A stretch of 64,000 nt of DNA from SURF-21 sp964462595 (GTDB lineage: Bacteria; Actinomycetota; Geothermincolia; Geothermincolales; RBG-13-55-18), in assembly GCA_964462595.1 (NCBI GenBank), contig CAYWXM010000063.1, positions 1 through 64,000 on the forward strand, written 5' to 3'. The notes below the pieces were generated by a model, which was not told the DNA's origin, did no database searches, and saw only the letters and a list, made by a program, of their open reading frames with translations. This document shows, one piece after another, positions 17,174 to 25,890 of the stretch. The translations under genes were made by a program, and so were the position numbers. The stretch's first letter is position 1. Each line of letters starts with the position of its first letter.

Positions 17174-17849
17174 CCCTGCTTGCCTGGTAGCGATAACCCG
17201 GGGGGGGCAGGGCGAAGAGCACGCCGTACGGAAATGAGTCGGGATAGTAGGTGAACAAGATAGCCCGGGTCAGAGGTTTCATAACCGCGTGGGGTAGGTA
17301 TTCCCTGCACTTGCGGAAGGCGAACTGCGGCCAGTAGAGGGGCGTCAGCCGCCTGAACTCCCGCAGCGCGGCGTCGCGGTCCGTTACCGCCGCCGCCGCT
17401 ATCTTCCCGGAGACCAGGGCGCCGTTCACCCCGAAGAGCAGCACCGGGCTGATCACCCCCGCCAGGGTGCCGGCAAGTATCTTGTCCCCCTGGAAGAGGC
17501 GCTGGTTGCGCCACCTCCCCAGGGGCCAGGCGGCCCAGGAAGCGACGCGGTCGCCCCAGGAATCGAACTCGATGCCGTCTCCCTCGGCCAGCTTGGCCTT
17601 GAACTCCTCCTTCTCGCCGTCGGTCAGGGGCCTCTGCACGCTGAAGACCAGGGCTCCCGCCACCTCCCCTTTCTGGAAATAATAACCAAACTCGTGCGTG
17701 AACCCGTCCAGGTAGATGATGACGCCGGGTCGTGACGGGTCTCCCCTGCCCGTGGCCATGTGGCAGAAGAAGGGACGGCAGGGCAGGTCCATGGCCTCGA
17801 AGCCTCGCACTTTAACACGCTTTTCTGAGTATAGTGCGAACCGCGCCAA
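17157..17849 (-). pseudogene. N-terminally truncated FAD-dependent oxidoreductase remnant
   Basis: The open frame (230 codons, from TTG 17849) matches only the C-terminal half of NAD(P)/FAD-dependent oxidoreductases. ILAGTLAGVISPVLLFGVNG fits the second FAD motif, here without the usual GDAAG, followed by ALVSGKIAAAAVTDRDAALR and a basic tail. No GxGxxG Rossmann motif exists upstream: the sequence before 17849 runs into the divergent SHMT-like gene within about 60 bases. There is no ribosome site. The 3' end runs into the rubrerythrin gene, suggesting the original stop is lost. Most likely a decaying gene; a genuine shorter protein is less likely. Confidence 0.5.
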
Positions 17850-17911
17850 AACTGCATGTCGGACGATGCGCCCACCGGGATGATGTAGAATCAGGATAAA
17901 AGGGGGATAAC

Positions 17912-19063
17912 ATGCGGGAACCAGATATATCAGACCTTATCGAGCGGCACGAGAGACTGAGAGCGGGCGGCATCAACCTCGTCGTCTCGGAAAACCGCCT
18001 CTCGCCATGGGTCCGTGCGGCTCTGGCGGGCGACCTCGCCGGGAGGTACCAAGATGCGGGATACGGCGGTTCCCTTTACGCGCGGGAGATAGTCGCGGCC
18101 ACCGAAGGGCTCGCGGCGAAGCTCTTCCGGGCGGAGCACGCGCTGGTCTCCTCCGTCTCGGGAAACCTCTGCGTTCTGGCGGCCGTGTTCGCCTTCACCT
18201 CCCCTGGAGACGCGGTGGCCATGCTTCCCTTCAGCGCCGGTGGATACCCCCTGGGGATAGAGAAATTCCACCGCCGCAGGGTGACCATACCCGCTGACGA
18301 GGACAGCATGGTCATCGACGCTTCGCGGACGGTGGAGACTCTGGTGCGGGAGAAGGCCGGCCTCGCCTTTTTGGGCGGTTCCATCATATCCTTCCCCCAT
18401 CCCGTCAGGGAGATAAGGGATGGACTGGAGGAAGCGGGCCACGGCTGCCTTATCGTCTACGACGGCTCCCACGTGCTGGGCCTCATCGCCTGCGGCGAGT
18501 TCCAGGACCCCCTGCGCGAAGGCGCGGACATGCTGGTCGCCAGCACCCACAAGACCTTCTACGGGCCGCAGGGTGGGCTCGCCCTCACCGGCTCCGCGCG
18601 GCTGGCCGAGTCCATGCGCAGGATGCTGGAGCTGGACCTGGAGGAGGGCATAGGCCTGGTGGACAACCCCCATCTCAACCGCATCGCCGCCCTGGGCCTG
18701 GCCCTGGAGGAGATGACAGGCGATCCCGGCTATGGCGCCATGGTGGTGGAGAACTCCCGCACCCTCGCCCGTGCCCTGGACGAAAACGGGGTACCGGTGC
18801 GCTTTCCCGATCGCGGTTACACCTCATCCCACCAGGTACTGCTCGGCCTGGGCACGGCGGAAGGGAAGAAACTGTGCCGGGACCTGGAGGAGATCGGTAT
18901 ATTCATCGACGCCTGGGGCCGGCTGGGTACCGCCGAGGTCACCCACCGCGGCATGGGGCCGGACGAAATGATGATTATCGCAGGCTTTATCGCCAGGGTC
19001 TATCGCGGAGAGCCGCGAGGCGTCGCAAAGAACGTTCGAGAACTCGCAGCCGCCTTTAACTAG
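17912..19063 (+). CDS. Serine hydroxymethyltransferase-like PLP enzyme
   Basis: 383 residues, with AAAGGGGG five bases before the ATG. Fold-type I PLP features are visible: INLVVSENRLSP (like the LIASENxxSP of GlyA), GRYQDAGYGGSLYAREI, VSSVSGNLCVLAAVF (cofactor phosphate loop), LIVYDGSHVLGLIACGEF (the D-x-SH motif stacking on PLP) and the Schiff-base lysine in ASTHKTFYGPQGGL. It is shorter than GlyA (about 415) and lacks the canonical YAEGYPGxRYY segment, so it is probably an SHMT-related aldolase rather than the housekeeping folate enzyme. It may act on a beta-hydroxy amino acid. Neighbours give no pathway clue. Confidence 0.75.
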   Translation: MREPDISDLIERHERLRAGGINLVVSENRLSPWVRAALAGDLAGRYQDAGYGGSLYAREIVAATEGLAAKLFRAEHALVSSVSGNLCVLAAVFAFTSPGDAVAMLPFSAGGYPLGIEKFHRRRVTIPADEDSMVIDASRTVETLVREKAGLAFLGGSIISFPHPVREIRDGLEEAGHGCLIVYDGSHVLGLIACGEFQDPLREGADMLVASTHKTFYGPQGGLALTGSARLAESMRRMLELDLEEGIGLVDNPHLNRIAALGLALEEMTGDPGYGAMVVENSRTLARALDENGVPVRFPDRGYTSSHQVLLGLGTAEGKKLCRDLEEIGIFIDAWGRLGTAEVTHRGMGPDEMMIIAGFIARVYRGEPRGVAKNVRELAAAFN

Positions 19064-19124
19064 GAGGCCGGGGCCGGTCATGGTACATTAACGCGGCCGG
19101 GCTTACCAGTCAGTTCGATAGCAT

Positions 19125-19177
19125 GTATCGCGTAAGCGACAGCGCCGCGCGAAGGGCGGCGCGGCGGTGCCTGTGCC
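19125..19177. repeat. Dispersed palindromic repeat, copy 2
   Basis: Second copy of the unit seen at 16363-16415, with the shared CGCGTAAGCGACAGCGCCGC, hairpin (here a 7-bp stem) and GGTGCCTGTGCCC tail. It lies in the 233-base gap after the SHMT-like gene. The rest of that gap shows nothing else recognisable. Confidence 0.7.
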
Positions 19178-19296
19178 CGGGCGATTCCTTTCCGGTATTG
19201 ATATCCCGCTGACCTTCACTGGACTTGTCTCAGGCCTGGCACGTGTACGTTCCGTTCATACGTACTGGATTTCCAATATCAGGTTCCGGCACCCTG

Positions 19297-20073
19297 TCAG
19301 AACGAGCCGTGCTTTCCCTCGCCCTGGGTGAAACGTCCGGCTCCGGAAACGGACTCCCCGCTCTCCAGGGTCTTGATGCCCAGCTTGTATTCAAGCTCCA
19401 GGCCCGCATCGAAGGGCCGGCCGATGCCGCGGTACAGCGCCTCGCGGTCGTTGCGCATGCACGTCTGGGGGTATTCCGCCAGCTGCGCGGCAAGCTCCTC
19501 GGCCTCCTCCCGGGCCTTGCCCTTCTCCACCACCCGGTTTACCAGCCCCATCTCCAGCGCCTCCCGTGCCCCCACCGGTCGGCCGGTGAGGATCATGTCC
19601 AGGGCCCTGCTCATGCCGATGAGGCGAGGCAGGCGCTGCGTGCCGCCGTCGATGAGAGGCACCCCGAAGCGGCGCTCGAAGATGCCCATCACCGCGTCCT
19701 CCTCCGCCACGCGCAGGTCGCACCACGCGGCCAGCTCCACGCCCCCCGCCACGCAATATCCCGATATTGCCGCGATTACCGGCTTGGAGAGGAGCATGCG
19801 CGTGGGACCCAGGGGTCCGTCCGCCGCCATGTCCTCGTTCAGCCGCAGCGCTTCCCGCAGGGGGTCCGCCGCCAGGGCCTTGAGGTCCGCGCCGGCGCAG
19901 AAGGTACCGCCCGCCCCCCACAGCACCGCCGCACAGGAGGAATCGTCTGCCTCGAAGGCCCGGAAGGCTTCCGCCAGCTGCCTGGAGGTCTCGTAGTCGA
20001 TGGCGTTCTTCACTTCGGGACGGTTGATGACCACTGTGTATACTTTGTCTTTTTTTTCCACTTCCACCTGCAT
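19297..20073 (-). CDS. Enoyl-CoA hydratase/isomerase (crotonase family)
   Basis: 258 residues from ATG 20073, preceded by AAGGAGGTCG at the right spacing; the longer open frame upstream is non-homologous. Crotonase features: VYTVVINRPEVKNAID, the oxyanion-hole segment GGTFCAGADLKALA, then ISGYCVAGGVELAAWCDLRV and FERRFGVPLIDGGTQRLPR. The catalytic glutamates of true hydratases would fall in ISGYCVAGGVELA and the RRFGVP region. Here the second is partly conserved, so hydratase or isomerase activity is plausible but not proven. It would act in beta-oxidation of acyl-CoAs. The gene stands alone between repeat copy 2 and the YiiX-like gene. Confidence 0.88.
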   Translation of the reverse strand: MQVEVEKKDKVYTVVINRPEVKNAIDYETSRQLAEAFRAFEADDSSCAAVLWGAGGTFCAGADLKALAADPLREALRLNEDMAADGPLGPTRMLLSKPVIAAISGYCVAGGVELAAWCDLRVAEEDAVMGIFERRFGVPLIDGGTQRLPRLIGMSRALDMILTGRPVGAREALEMGLVNRVVEKGKAREEAEELAAQLAEYPQTCMRNDREALYRGIGRPFDAGLELEYKLGIKTLESGESVSGAGRFTQGEGKHGSF

Positions 20074-20164
20074 ACCCCTCGACCTCCTTGTCTTCACCCG
20101 TGCCGCCTGAAAACCAGCATACGCATATAGTAACCTTTTGACGTGGCATGGCGGGAGGGATGGT

Positions 20165-21010
20165 TCAGCGCCGCCGCCGGGCGCCGGAGAAGATGGGGTG
20201 CGGCACGAATATTCCTCCGCCCCCCGCGAGGATGCAGATGGCGAGCGCCTTGAGGAGAAGGGAGAACGTGGTATCGGGCTTGGCCTCGAAATGCCCACCT
20301 ACCACCACCGTTTCGTCGTTCATGAAGATATCGTCCGGGGATATTCCGAACCACCCGGGACCGCGCTCCAGGTCTATGCTCCCTCCGCTGGCGTGGAGGT
20401 AGGCCGCCCAGATCAACTCGCTGCAGTACCAGCTGTCTCCGTCTGCCTGTTTGCTCAGCCAGTTGAGGTCGTAGGGCCGCCCCTTCTCGCCCCTCGCGAA
20501 TTCGACCGCCCTCTTCCTCGTCGCGTCGTCGGTGCTGGAAACCCTGACATAGGCCACCCAGGTCATCTCGGGATATGCCCATGACGCGACGTCCCTCTCT
20601 ATCACCCCCGACCCGGGATTGCCGGCCACGATCAATCTCCCCTTGCCCGCGTACAACGCGACATGGGTCCAACCGTTATGGGGATTAAGGGAGGGCACCA
20701 GGCTCAGCCTGCACCTGCCCAGCAGGATGTCGCCGGGGAGTAGATCCTCCGCCGCCGCCCTTTCCCCTGAGACGGCGTGCGTCACCGCGCCGCCTTGAGG
20801 CTCAATCTTCAGCGTATTGACTCCCAGCAAGGTTTGCGAAAGGTCGGCGCTTTCCCGTGCCGCGGGGTGGCTCCCTTCGCTCTTATCCACGTGCGGACGG
20901 TCGAAGACGCCGGCGAAGAGCACGAGAAATATCATGACATAGAGTATCGCGATGAGCGCCTTCAGCCCCGACGCTCTCGCGTCCTCCGTACGTGCCGTGC
21001 TCCCTTCCAT
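20165..21010 (-). CDS. YiiX/NlpC-P60-like cysteine hydrolase with membrane anchor
   Basis: 281 residues; ATG 21010 is preferred over GTG 21016. An N-terminal membrane span (LKALIAILYVMIFLVLFAGV, about residues 18-38) would anchor it. The extracellular part has the permuted papain-like pattern: LLPGDILLGRC, then a His in GWTHVALYAGKGRLIVAG, then the Cys in DSWYCSELIWAAYLH, preceded by RPYDLNWL. This is the YiiX/YebB-like amidase group. A second hydrophobic stretch (LLLKALAICILAGGGGIFV) and a basic RRRR end the protein, which may be a sorting-like tail or a second span. It probably cleaves cell-wall peptides or lipids. Its start faces the lipoprotein gene divergently. Confidence 0.75.
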   Translation of the reverse strand: MEGSTARTEDARASGLKALIAILYVMIFLVLFAGVFDRPHVDKSEGSHPAARESADLSQTLLGVNTLKIEPQGGAVTHAVSGERAAAEDLLPGDILLGRCRLSLVPSLNPHNGWTHVALYAGKGRLIVAGNPGSGVIERDVASWAYPEMTWVAYVRVSSTDDATRKRAVEFARGEKGRPYDLNWLSKQADGDSWYCSELIWAAYLHASGGSIDLERGPGWFGISPDDIFMNDETVVVGGHFEAKPDTTFSLLLKALAICILAGGGGIFVPHPIFSGARRRR

Positions 21011-21330
21011 AACCACTCACCCGCCCCGGTCCTCCGCGGCTGTATCCGCGCAACGTCTCTGCTTGCCGTATCCTCTTTTTGCGCCTCATTAATCTCATTC
21101 CCGCATCGGCCTATGCTTAAACGGCATGCCGGGATGCCGGCGTGCCCGGCAGGCAATCCGCGAAAGGGGCAAGTAAATCGCGTAACCAGCACGGGAAAAA
21201 CATGATCGATGATAGAATACCGCTAAAGGACAGTTGGCCGTTTAATGATCTGTCGAGCAGGCTGGCGTAGTTCTTCTCTGGCTGGATAGATAGTTACAGC
21301 CCGGTCCATGTGGACAAGAAGGAGGCAACC
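21011..21330. other. Divergent intergenic region with an inverted repeat
   Basis: 320 bases between the YiiX-like gene and the lipoprotein gene, so both promoters must lie here. The clearest structure is TGCCGGG (21127-21133) with CCCGGCA (21145-21151), within a GC-rich run of GCCGG repeats. No clear -35/-10 pair and no gene are seen. Confidence 0.45.
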
Positions 21331-22674
21331 ATGTCGAGATGGTTGAGATGGCTCTTCGTTATCGTCTTGCTCTTGCACATCATGATCGCCGTGACCGCTT
21401 GCGGTGGCTCTGAAGCCGGCGACCAGGAAAACGTATGGCCCGACCCGGTCCCGGGGGCCCCGTTCTTCATTCAAGACGTAGACGATGCCCTGCCGCAGAC
21501 GAAGAGCGCGCAGCAACTGGCCGAATACCTGGCAAGCGAGCACTTCGAGTACGACCTCGACGGCTGGTTTTTCTTCGGGAGCCTGGTGGACGACGCGGCA
21601 CCGGAGGACCCGGGTGTGTTCCTTATCTCCATGCAGCGCATCGAGGTATCGAAGGGCGGGTCCAGGGTGCCGCTGGTTCCGGCCATGGTCGCCTTCAACA
21701 GCCCGTCCCTGGGGCAATACGTATTCGGAGGCGCCTATACACAGGACATATCGCCGCTCGTGAACGTGGAATCAGATCCCTGGAGCGTGGAAGTGAACTC
21801 GCCCGACCAGTCGGAGCCGCTGATGACCATGAGCCTCGTCTCGGGAAGCATGGGAACGGCCGGTGCCGTGTACAGGCTCACCGCCGATACCCCGGACCAG
21901 CTGGGAGGAAGACTCCAGGCGGAGGTGCTGGTGCGCGACCGGCTCGGAGCAGTGAATCAGGGATACGGATCGGCATCGTTCTTCCCCCAGTTCCTGACCG
22001 AGCAGCAGAAAGAGCAGGTCGAGGGCTCCTACGAGAACTCGGTTCAGGCCTACCTGGAAGCCACGGGCGACCCCATGTCCGGCCAGGGCTCATACTACTA
22101 TTCGCAGCCGCTGATGGACGTCGAGCAGTTCACCATCACGCGTAACGGCGCTGCGCTGAGCAGCGGCACGAGCGGAACGATGTGGATGGACCAGATAGTC
22201 CAGACCTACGGCGAGCAGGCGACCGAGGTCCTCATAGACGGCGATGCCTCCTGGGAGTTCTTCTCGATCATGCTCCCGGAGGAGAACGCCGCCATCATGG
22301 TCATCCAGATAACCAGCGCGACCGGCACGCTACCCGTGGCTACGCTTTTCCGCGACGATAGCGACCGGACCCAAAACGGCGCGCGCAAGGCCGTGCATTC
22401 GTGGGCGATCGACGAGATCGACATCCAGGCCGTACCCGGGGCGGAATGGGTCAGCCCGCAAACCGGCCAACAGTATGCCCAGCAGCACCGCATCCAGCTC
22501 GGGCCGGAGACGATGCCGGCCGACCTGACCATCAGGATGGTGTACGAAAACCAGGAGTTCGTATATGGGGACACTATCAAGTATGAATGCCTGGCGTGGG
22601 TCGAGGGTACGCTGGGGGATCAACCGGTCAAGGGTACGGCTATCGTCGAAGTGCAGCCGGTCGGGCACCTTTAA
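21331..22674 (+). CDS. Lipoprotein with AttH/CrtC-like lipocalin domains
   Basis: 447 residues from ATG 21331 (AGGAGG five bases upstream). A signal peptide with lipobox (IMIAVTACGGS) puts a lipid on the cysteine near residue 25, so it is exported and membrane-anchored. The mature part resembles the AttH/CrtC lipocalin-like family: FDGWFFFGSLV-type opening (here YDLDGWFFFGSL), GTMWMDQIVQTYG, SWEFFSIMLPEENAAIMV (the W-x-F-x-x-x-L pattern with the acidic turn) and the C-terminal AEWVSPQTGQQYAQQ, then YECLAWVEGTL. Family members bind or hydrate hydrophobic isoprenoids or lipids. This lipoprotein form may bind a hydrophobic ligand outside the membrane; its ligand is unknown. Confidence 0.65.
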   Translation: MSRWLRWLFVIVLLLHIMIAVTACGGSEAGDQENVWPDPVPGAPFFIQDVDDALPQTKSAQQLAEYLASEHFEYDLDGWFFFGSLVDDAAPEDPGVFLISMQRIEVSKGGSRVPLVPAMVAFNSPSLGQYVFGGAYTQDISPLVNVESDPWSVEVNSPDQSEPLMTMSLVSGSMGTAGAVYRLTADTPDQLGGRLQAEVLVRDRLGAVNQGYGSASFFPQFLTEQQKEQVEGSYENSVQAYLEATGDPMSGQGSYYYSQPLMDVEQFTITRNGAALSSGTSGTMWMDQIVQTYGEQATEVLIDGDASWEFFSIMLPEENAAIMVIQITSATGTLPVATLFRDDSDRTQNGARKAVHSWAIDEIDIQAVPGAEWVSPQTGQQYAQQHRIQLGPETMPADLTIRMVYENQEFVYGDTIKYECLAWVEGTLGDQPVKGTAIVEVQPVGHL

Positions 22675-22766
22675 GCTGTAGAAAATATCTCGCTATCTCG
22701 CTTGGTTCACTGCAAGCATCAGTCGGTCCCGACGAGGCGGCCGGGGACGATCTTCGGGAAGCTGTC

Positions 22767-23684
22767 TTATCCCAGACCGAGGTGGCGAGCCAGGAAATCG
22801 GCCTGTATCTTTACCACCTTCTCGAACCAGTCGCCCACGTAGAGATCGAAGTGGCCCGTGGGCAGGTGGATAAGGGTGACCTCGCGCATACGGGAAGCGG
22901 TCTTCTCCACCGACTTCGGGTAGATGAGGGTGTCCTTCTCCCCCATCATCACCAGCGCCGGGCATCTTACCTTACGGGCATGGGAGACGGGGCGGTAGAA
23001 CAGCAATTCCAGCACGGCCCGCGCGGGACATTCGTTTTTCCAGTCCGTATCCTCGGGGACGATGGCCATGTATCCCGGCTTGCACTCGGACGAGTTCATG
23101 AGGCCGAAAGTATCGGGGTCGCTGACTACGGGGACGCAGTACGGTTCCCTTCCTGTTATCGCGCGCGCCACGTCCTCGAGGCTGGCCGCGGTGGCCTGGA
23201 TGACGTGCCTCAGCCCCGTCCAGTAGGCGGTGGTCACGCCGTCCACGAAGGGTACCTGGGAGACTACGGCCGCCACATCGCTTTCCCGCGAAGCGGTGAC
23301 GATTACGTGGCCGCCGCTGTAGGAGGACCCCCACAAGGCGATCTTCTCCACATCGACTTCCCGTAGCTCGCGCACGTAGGCCAGGGCCGCCTTCCAGTCC
23401 CGCAGGTGCCGCCAGGGGTTCACCAGGTTGCGGGGCTCGCCCTCGCTGGCCCCGAAGTTGCGGTAGTCGAAGAGGAACACGGCCATGCCCCTTGCCGCGA
23501 ACCTCTCGGCGTAGGCGGGCAGGCCGAAATCCCTCTGCGCCCCGAAGCCGTGGGCCATGACCACCACGGGAGGCCGCGCCGCGCCCGACGGGCGGTAGAG
23601 CCATGCCGCGCACTTCTTCCGCCTGCTCTTGAACACGTGGTCTTCCCTGACGAACGAAAACTTCGCTGAGTTATCCCCTTGCAT
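22767..23684 (-). CDS. Alpha/beta hydrolase (dienelactone-hydrolase/acyl esterase type)
   Basis: 305 residues. The fold is clear: VVVMAHGFGAQRDFGLPAY (oxyanion loop), AVFLFDYRNFGASEG, nucleophile elbow ALWGSSYSGGHVIV (Ser about residue 115), acid region MMGEKDTLIYPKS and catalytic His in LPTGHFDLYVG. All three catalytic elements are present. It is cytoplasmic, with no signal peptide. It is divergent from the GMC operon, and no ligand is predictable. Candidates include esters, lactones or acyl-CoA derivatives. Confidence 0.85.
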   Translation of the reverse strand: MQGDNSAKFSFVREDHVFKSRRKKCAAWLYRPSGAARPPVVVMAHGFGAQRDFGLPAYAERFAARGMAVFLFDYRNFGASEGEPRNLVNPWRHLRDWKAALAYVRELREVDVEKIALWGSSYSGGHVIVTASRESDVAAVVSQVPFVDGVTTAYWTGLRHVIQATAASLEDVARAITGREPYCVPVVSDPDTFGLMNSSECKPGYMAIVPEDTDWKNECPARAVLELLFYRPVSHARKVRCPALVMMGEKDTLIYPKSVEKTASRMREVTLIHLPTGHFDLYVGDWFEKVVKIQADFLARHLGLG

Positions 23685-23901
23685 TGTTCCCCCCCTTACT
23701 CGACCCGTTCTGCATGCCGACCCGTTCCCATATTATAGCCCGCTACGCGTGCGGTCCGGACCTCGGGGACGGATACGAGGTATCCGCCCGGACGGCCGGG
23801 GTTAGCGCCTCGACCGCAACGAGCCGCGGTGTGCCCCAAGATCGCCAAAGCTTGTGATAGTATCTATATGGTCTGGGCCGGCATGGGAGTGAGGAGGGAA
23901 G

Positions 23902-24345
23902 ATGGGCGTTGTATCCAGGCGGCACATGCAGGAATTGCTGAGCGCATACGTCGGCGAACCGGAGGGCCTGCCCCCTGTCGATCTCGAGGGGCAGACCGCG
24001 TTTATCGAGGAATATTTCGCAGCCGGCGCGCCCGAGTTGAAGGCGTTATTTGCCCTGTGTAACCTATCCCTGCGCCTGTTCTCGTTCCTCTTCAAGGGCA
24101 GGTCTTTTTCTCGCCTTGGCTTGGAGCAGCGCCAGGACCTGCTCAACCGGCTTTTATCCTCCCGCAATCCCCTCCTGCGTGGCGTGGGTATGCTGCCAGG
24201 GCTCCCCCTGCTCATGTCCTACTACCGCCGCCCCGAGGTAGCCATACCCCTGGGGTTCGACTCCAAGGCCCTCAAGGAGGAATCGAACCTGCGAGTGGTG
24301 ACCCGCGATAGCGAGCTCCCCCCCAAGCAGGAGGGACAGCCATGA
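23902..24345 (+). CDS. Small partner protein of the GMC oxidoreductase
   Basis: 147 residues. Its TGA overlaps the ATG of the GMC gene (ATGA), a strong sign of translational coupling and complex formation. The protein is helical with a hydrophobic middle (LFALCNLSLRLFSFLF, then GVGMLPGLPLLMSYY) and resembles the small helical subunits (gluconate dehydrogenase subunit 3 type) paired with GMC flavoproteins, though without a Tat signal. It may anchor the dehydrogenase to the membrane or shield the substrate channel. Family assignment rests on context and size, with no decisive motif. Confidence 0.6.
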   Translation: MGVVSRRHMQELLSAYVGEPEGLPPVDLEGQTAFIEEYFAAGAPELKALFALCNLSLRLFSFLFKGRSFSRLGLEQRQDLLNRLLSSRNPLLRGVGMLPGLPLLMSYYRRPEVAIPLGFDSKALKEESNLRVVTRDSELPPKQEGQP

Positions 24346-25874
24346 TCCTGGGACCTCAGGACGTGAGAGGAGACGTTTCGCGCTCCGCCGACGTGGCGAT
24401 CGTCGGCTCGGGCGCGGGAGGCGGCCCCATCGCGAGGGAGCTGGCGGGCGAGGGCTATTCGGTGGTGGTGGTGGAGGAGGGCGGCTATTTCACGCGCGAG
24501 GACTTCAACCTCAACCCGGCCGAGTCCTACATGAGGATGTACCGCGACGCGGGTCAGACCATCACCCTGGGGGTGCCCTTCGTCCTGCTCCCCATGGGCA
24601 AAACGGTGGGCGGCACCACCACCGTGAACTCCGGCACGGCGCTGAGGGTGCTGCGGCCGGTGCTCAAGAAGTGGCACCTCACCCACGGCCTCAGCGATAT
24701 CAGCGAGGAAGAGCTCAACCTCATCTACGCCCACCTGGAGGAATTCCTCTTCGTGAAGAGGGCCGACCCCGAGGTGGCGGGGAAGGTGGCGAACACCTTC
24801 CTGGCGGGCGCGGAGAAGCTGGGGCTCTCCTGCGGCTGGCTGCCGCGCAACGCCAAGGAATGCGAGGGCTTCGGCTCCTGCGCCTTCGGCTGCCCCTCCG
24901 GCTCCAAGCAGAGCGTCGATGTATCTTTCATCCCCGACGCCGTTGCATCCGGGGCGGACATCTACACCCGCTGCAGGGCGGACGGCATCAGGACCGCGGG
25001 CGGGCGTGCCGCCGGCGTCACCGGTTTCTTCTTGGATCCCTACACTGGCCGGCCCACCGATCAGCGCATAGAAGTGGAGGCGAGGGTCACGGTGCTCGCT
25101 GCGGGGGCCATATACTCCCCTTACTTCCTGCTCAAGCAGGGCCTGGCCAACTCCAGCGGGCAGGTGGGAAAGAACCTTCAGATCCACCCCGCCACCTCTG
25201 CGATAGCCCTGTTCGATGAGCCCTTGGGACCACCCAAGGGCATCCCACAGAGCAGCTATGTGGACGAGTTCAAGGGCGAGGGCATCATGCTGGAGGGGGG
25301 CACTGTCCCACCGGAGGTGCATTCCCTGGCCCTGCCCTTCGCCGGGAAGCGCAACGCGTCCCTCATGGCCTCCTACCCTAACATGGGCATCTTCGGGGGC
25401 ATGGTCTCGGAGAGCGACTCCTGGGGCCGGGTCGTGGACCTGCGCCGCCCGGGATACCGCCCCGGCATGCTCTACATGCTGCGGGGGAAGGACGTGGAGA
25501 AGGCGCGGGCGGCCACCGCCCTCATGGCGGAGATATGGTTCGCGGCGGGCGCGAAGAAGGTCTTTACCCCCATCGCTGGGCACTACGAGCTTTCCGGCCC
25601 GCGGGACCTCAAGCGCCTGGAGCGCTTTCGCGTGCGCGCCACCGACATCCTGGCCATGAGCGCCTACCATCCCCTGGGCACCTGCCGCATGGGCGGCGAC
25701 CCCGAATGGTCGGTGGTCAGGCACACCTGCGAGAGCTGGGACGTCGAGGACCTCTTCATCTGCGACGGCAGCGTCATCCCCTCCTCGCCGGGGGTCAACC
25801 CCCAGCTCACCATCATGGCCCTGGCCATGCGCTGCGCCGGCTTCATCGACGACCGCCTCTCGGCCAGTATTTAA
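24342..25874 (+). CDS. GMC family FAD-dependent oxidoreductase
   Basis: 510 residues. FAD Rossmann motif VAIVGSGAGGGPIARELAG, ending VVVVEEGG; GMC signature GKTVGGTTTVNSGTALRV; and C-terminal SAYHPLGTCRMGG (active-site His) with DGSVIPSSPGVNPQLTIMAL. An insert with four cysteines (CEGFGSCAFGCPSGSK, around residues 174-189, plus a nearby one) resembles the Cys-rich GMC group of long-chain alcohol or sterol oxidases and may hold an Fe-S cluster. It would oxidise a hydrophobic alcohol. It is coupled to the upstream small protein and followed at 16 bases by the first of two paralogous genes. Confidence 0.88.
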   Translation: MILGPQDVRGDVSRSADVAIVGSGAGGGPIARELAGEGYSVVVVEEGGYFTREDFNLNPAESYMRMYRDAGQTITLGVPFVLLPMGKTVGGTTTVNSGTALRVLRPVLKKWHLTHGLSDISEEELNLIYAHLEEFLFVKRADPEVAGKVANTFLAGAEKLGLSCGWLPRNAKECEGFGSCAFGCPSGSKQSVDVSFIPDAVASGADIYTRCRADGIRTAGGRAAGVTGFFLDPYTGRPTDQRIEVEARVTVLAAGAIYSPYFLLKQGLANSSGQVGKNLQIHPATSAIALFDEPLGPPKGIPQSSYVDEFKGEGIMLEGGTVPPEVHSLALPFAGKRNASLMASYPNMGIFGGMVSESDSWGRVVDLRRPGYRPGMLYMLRGKDVEKARAATALMAEIWFAAGAKKVFTPIAGHYELSGPRDLKRLERFRVRATDILAMSAYHPLGTCRMGGDPEWSVVRHTCESWDVEDLFICDGSVIPSSPGVNPQLTIMALAMRCAGFIDDRLSASI

Positions 25875-25890
25875 AGGAGGATCGCACGGT

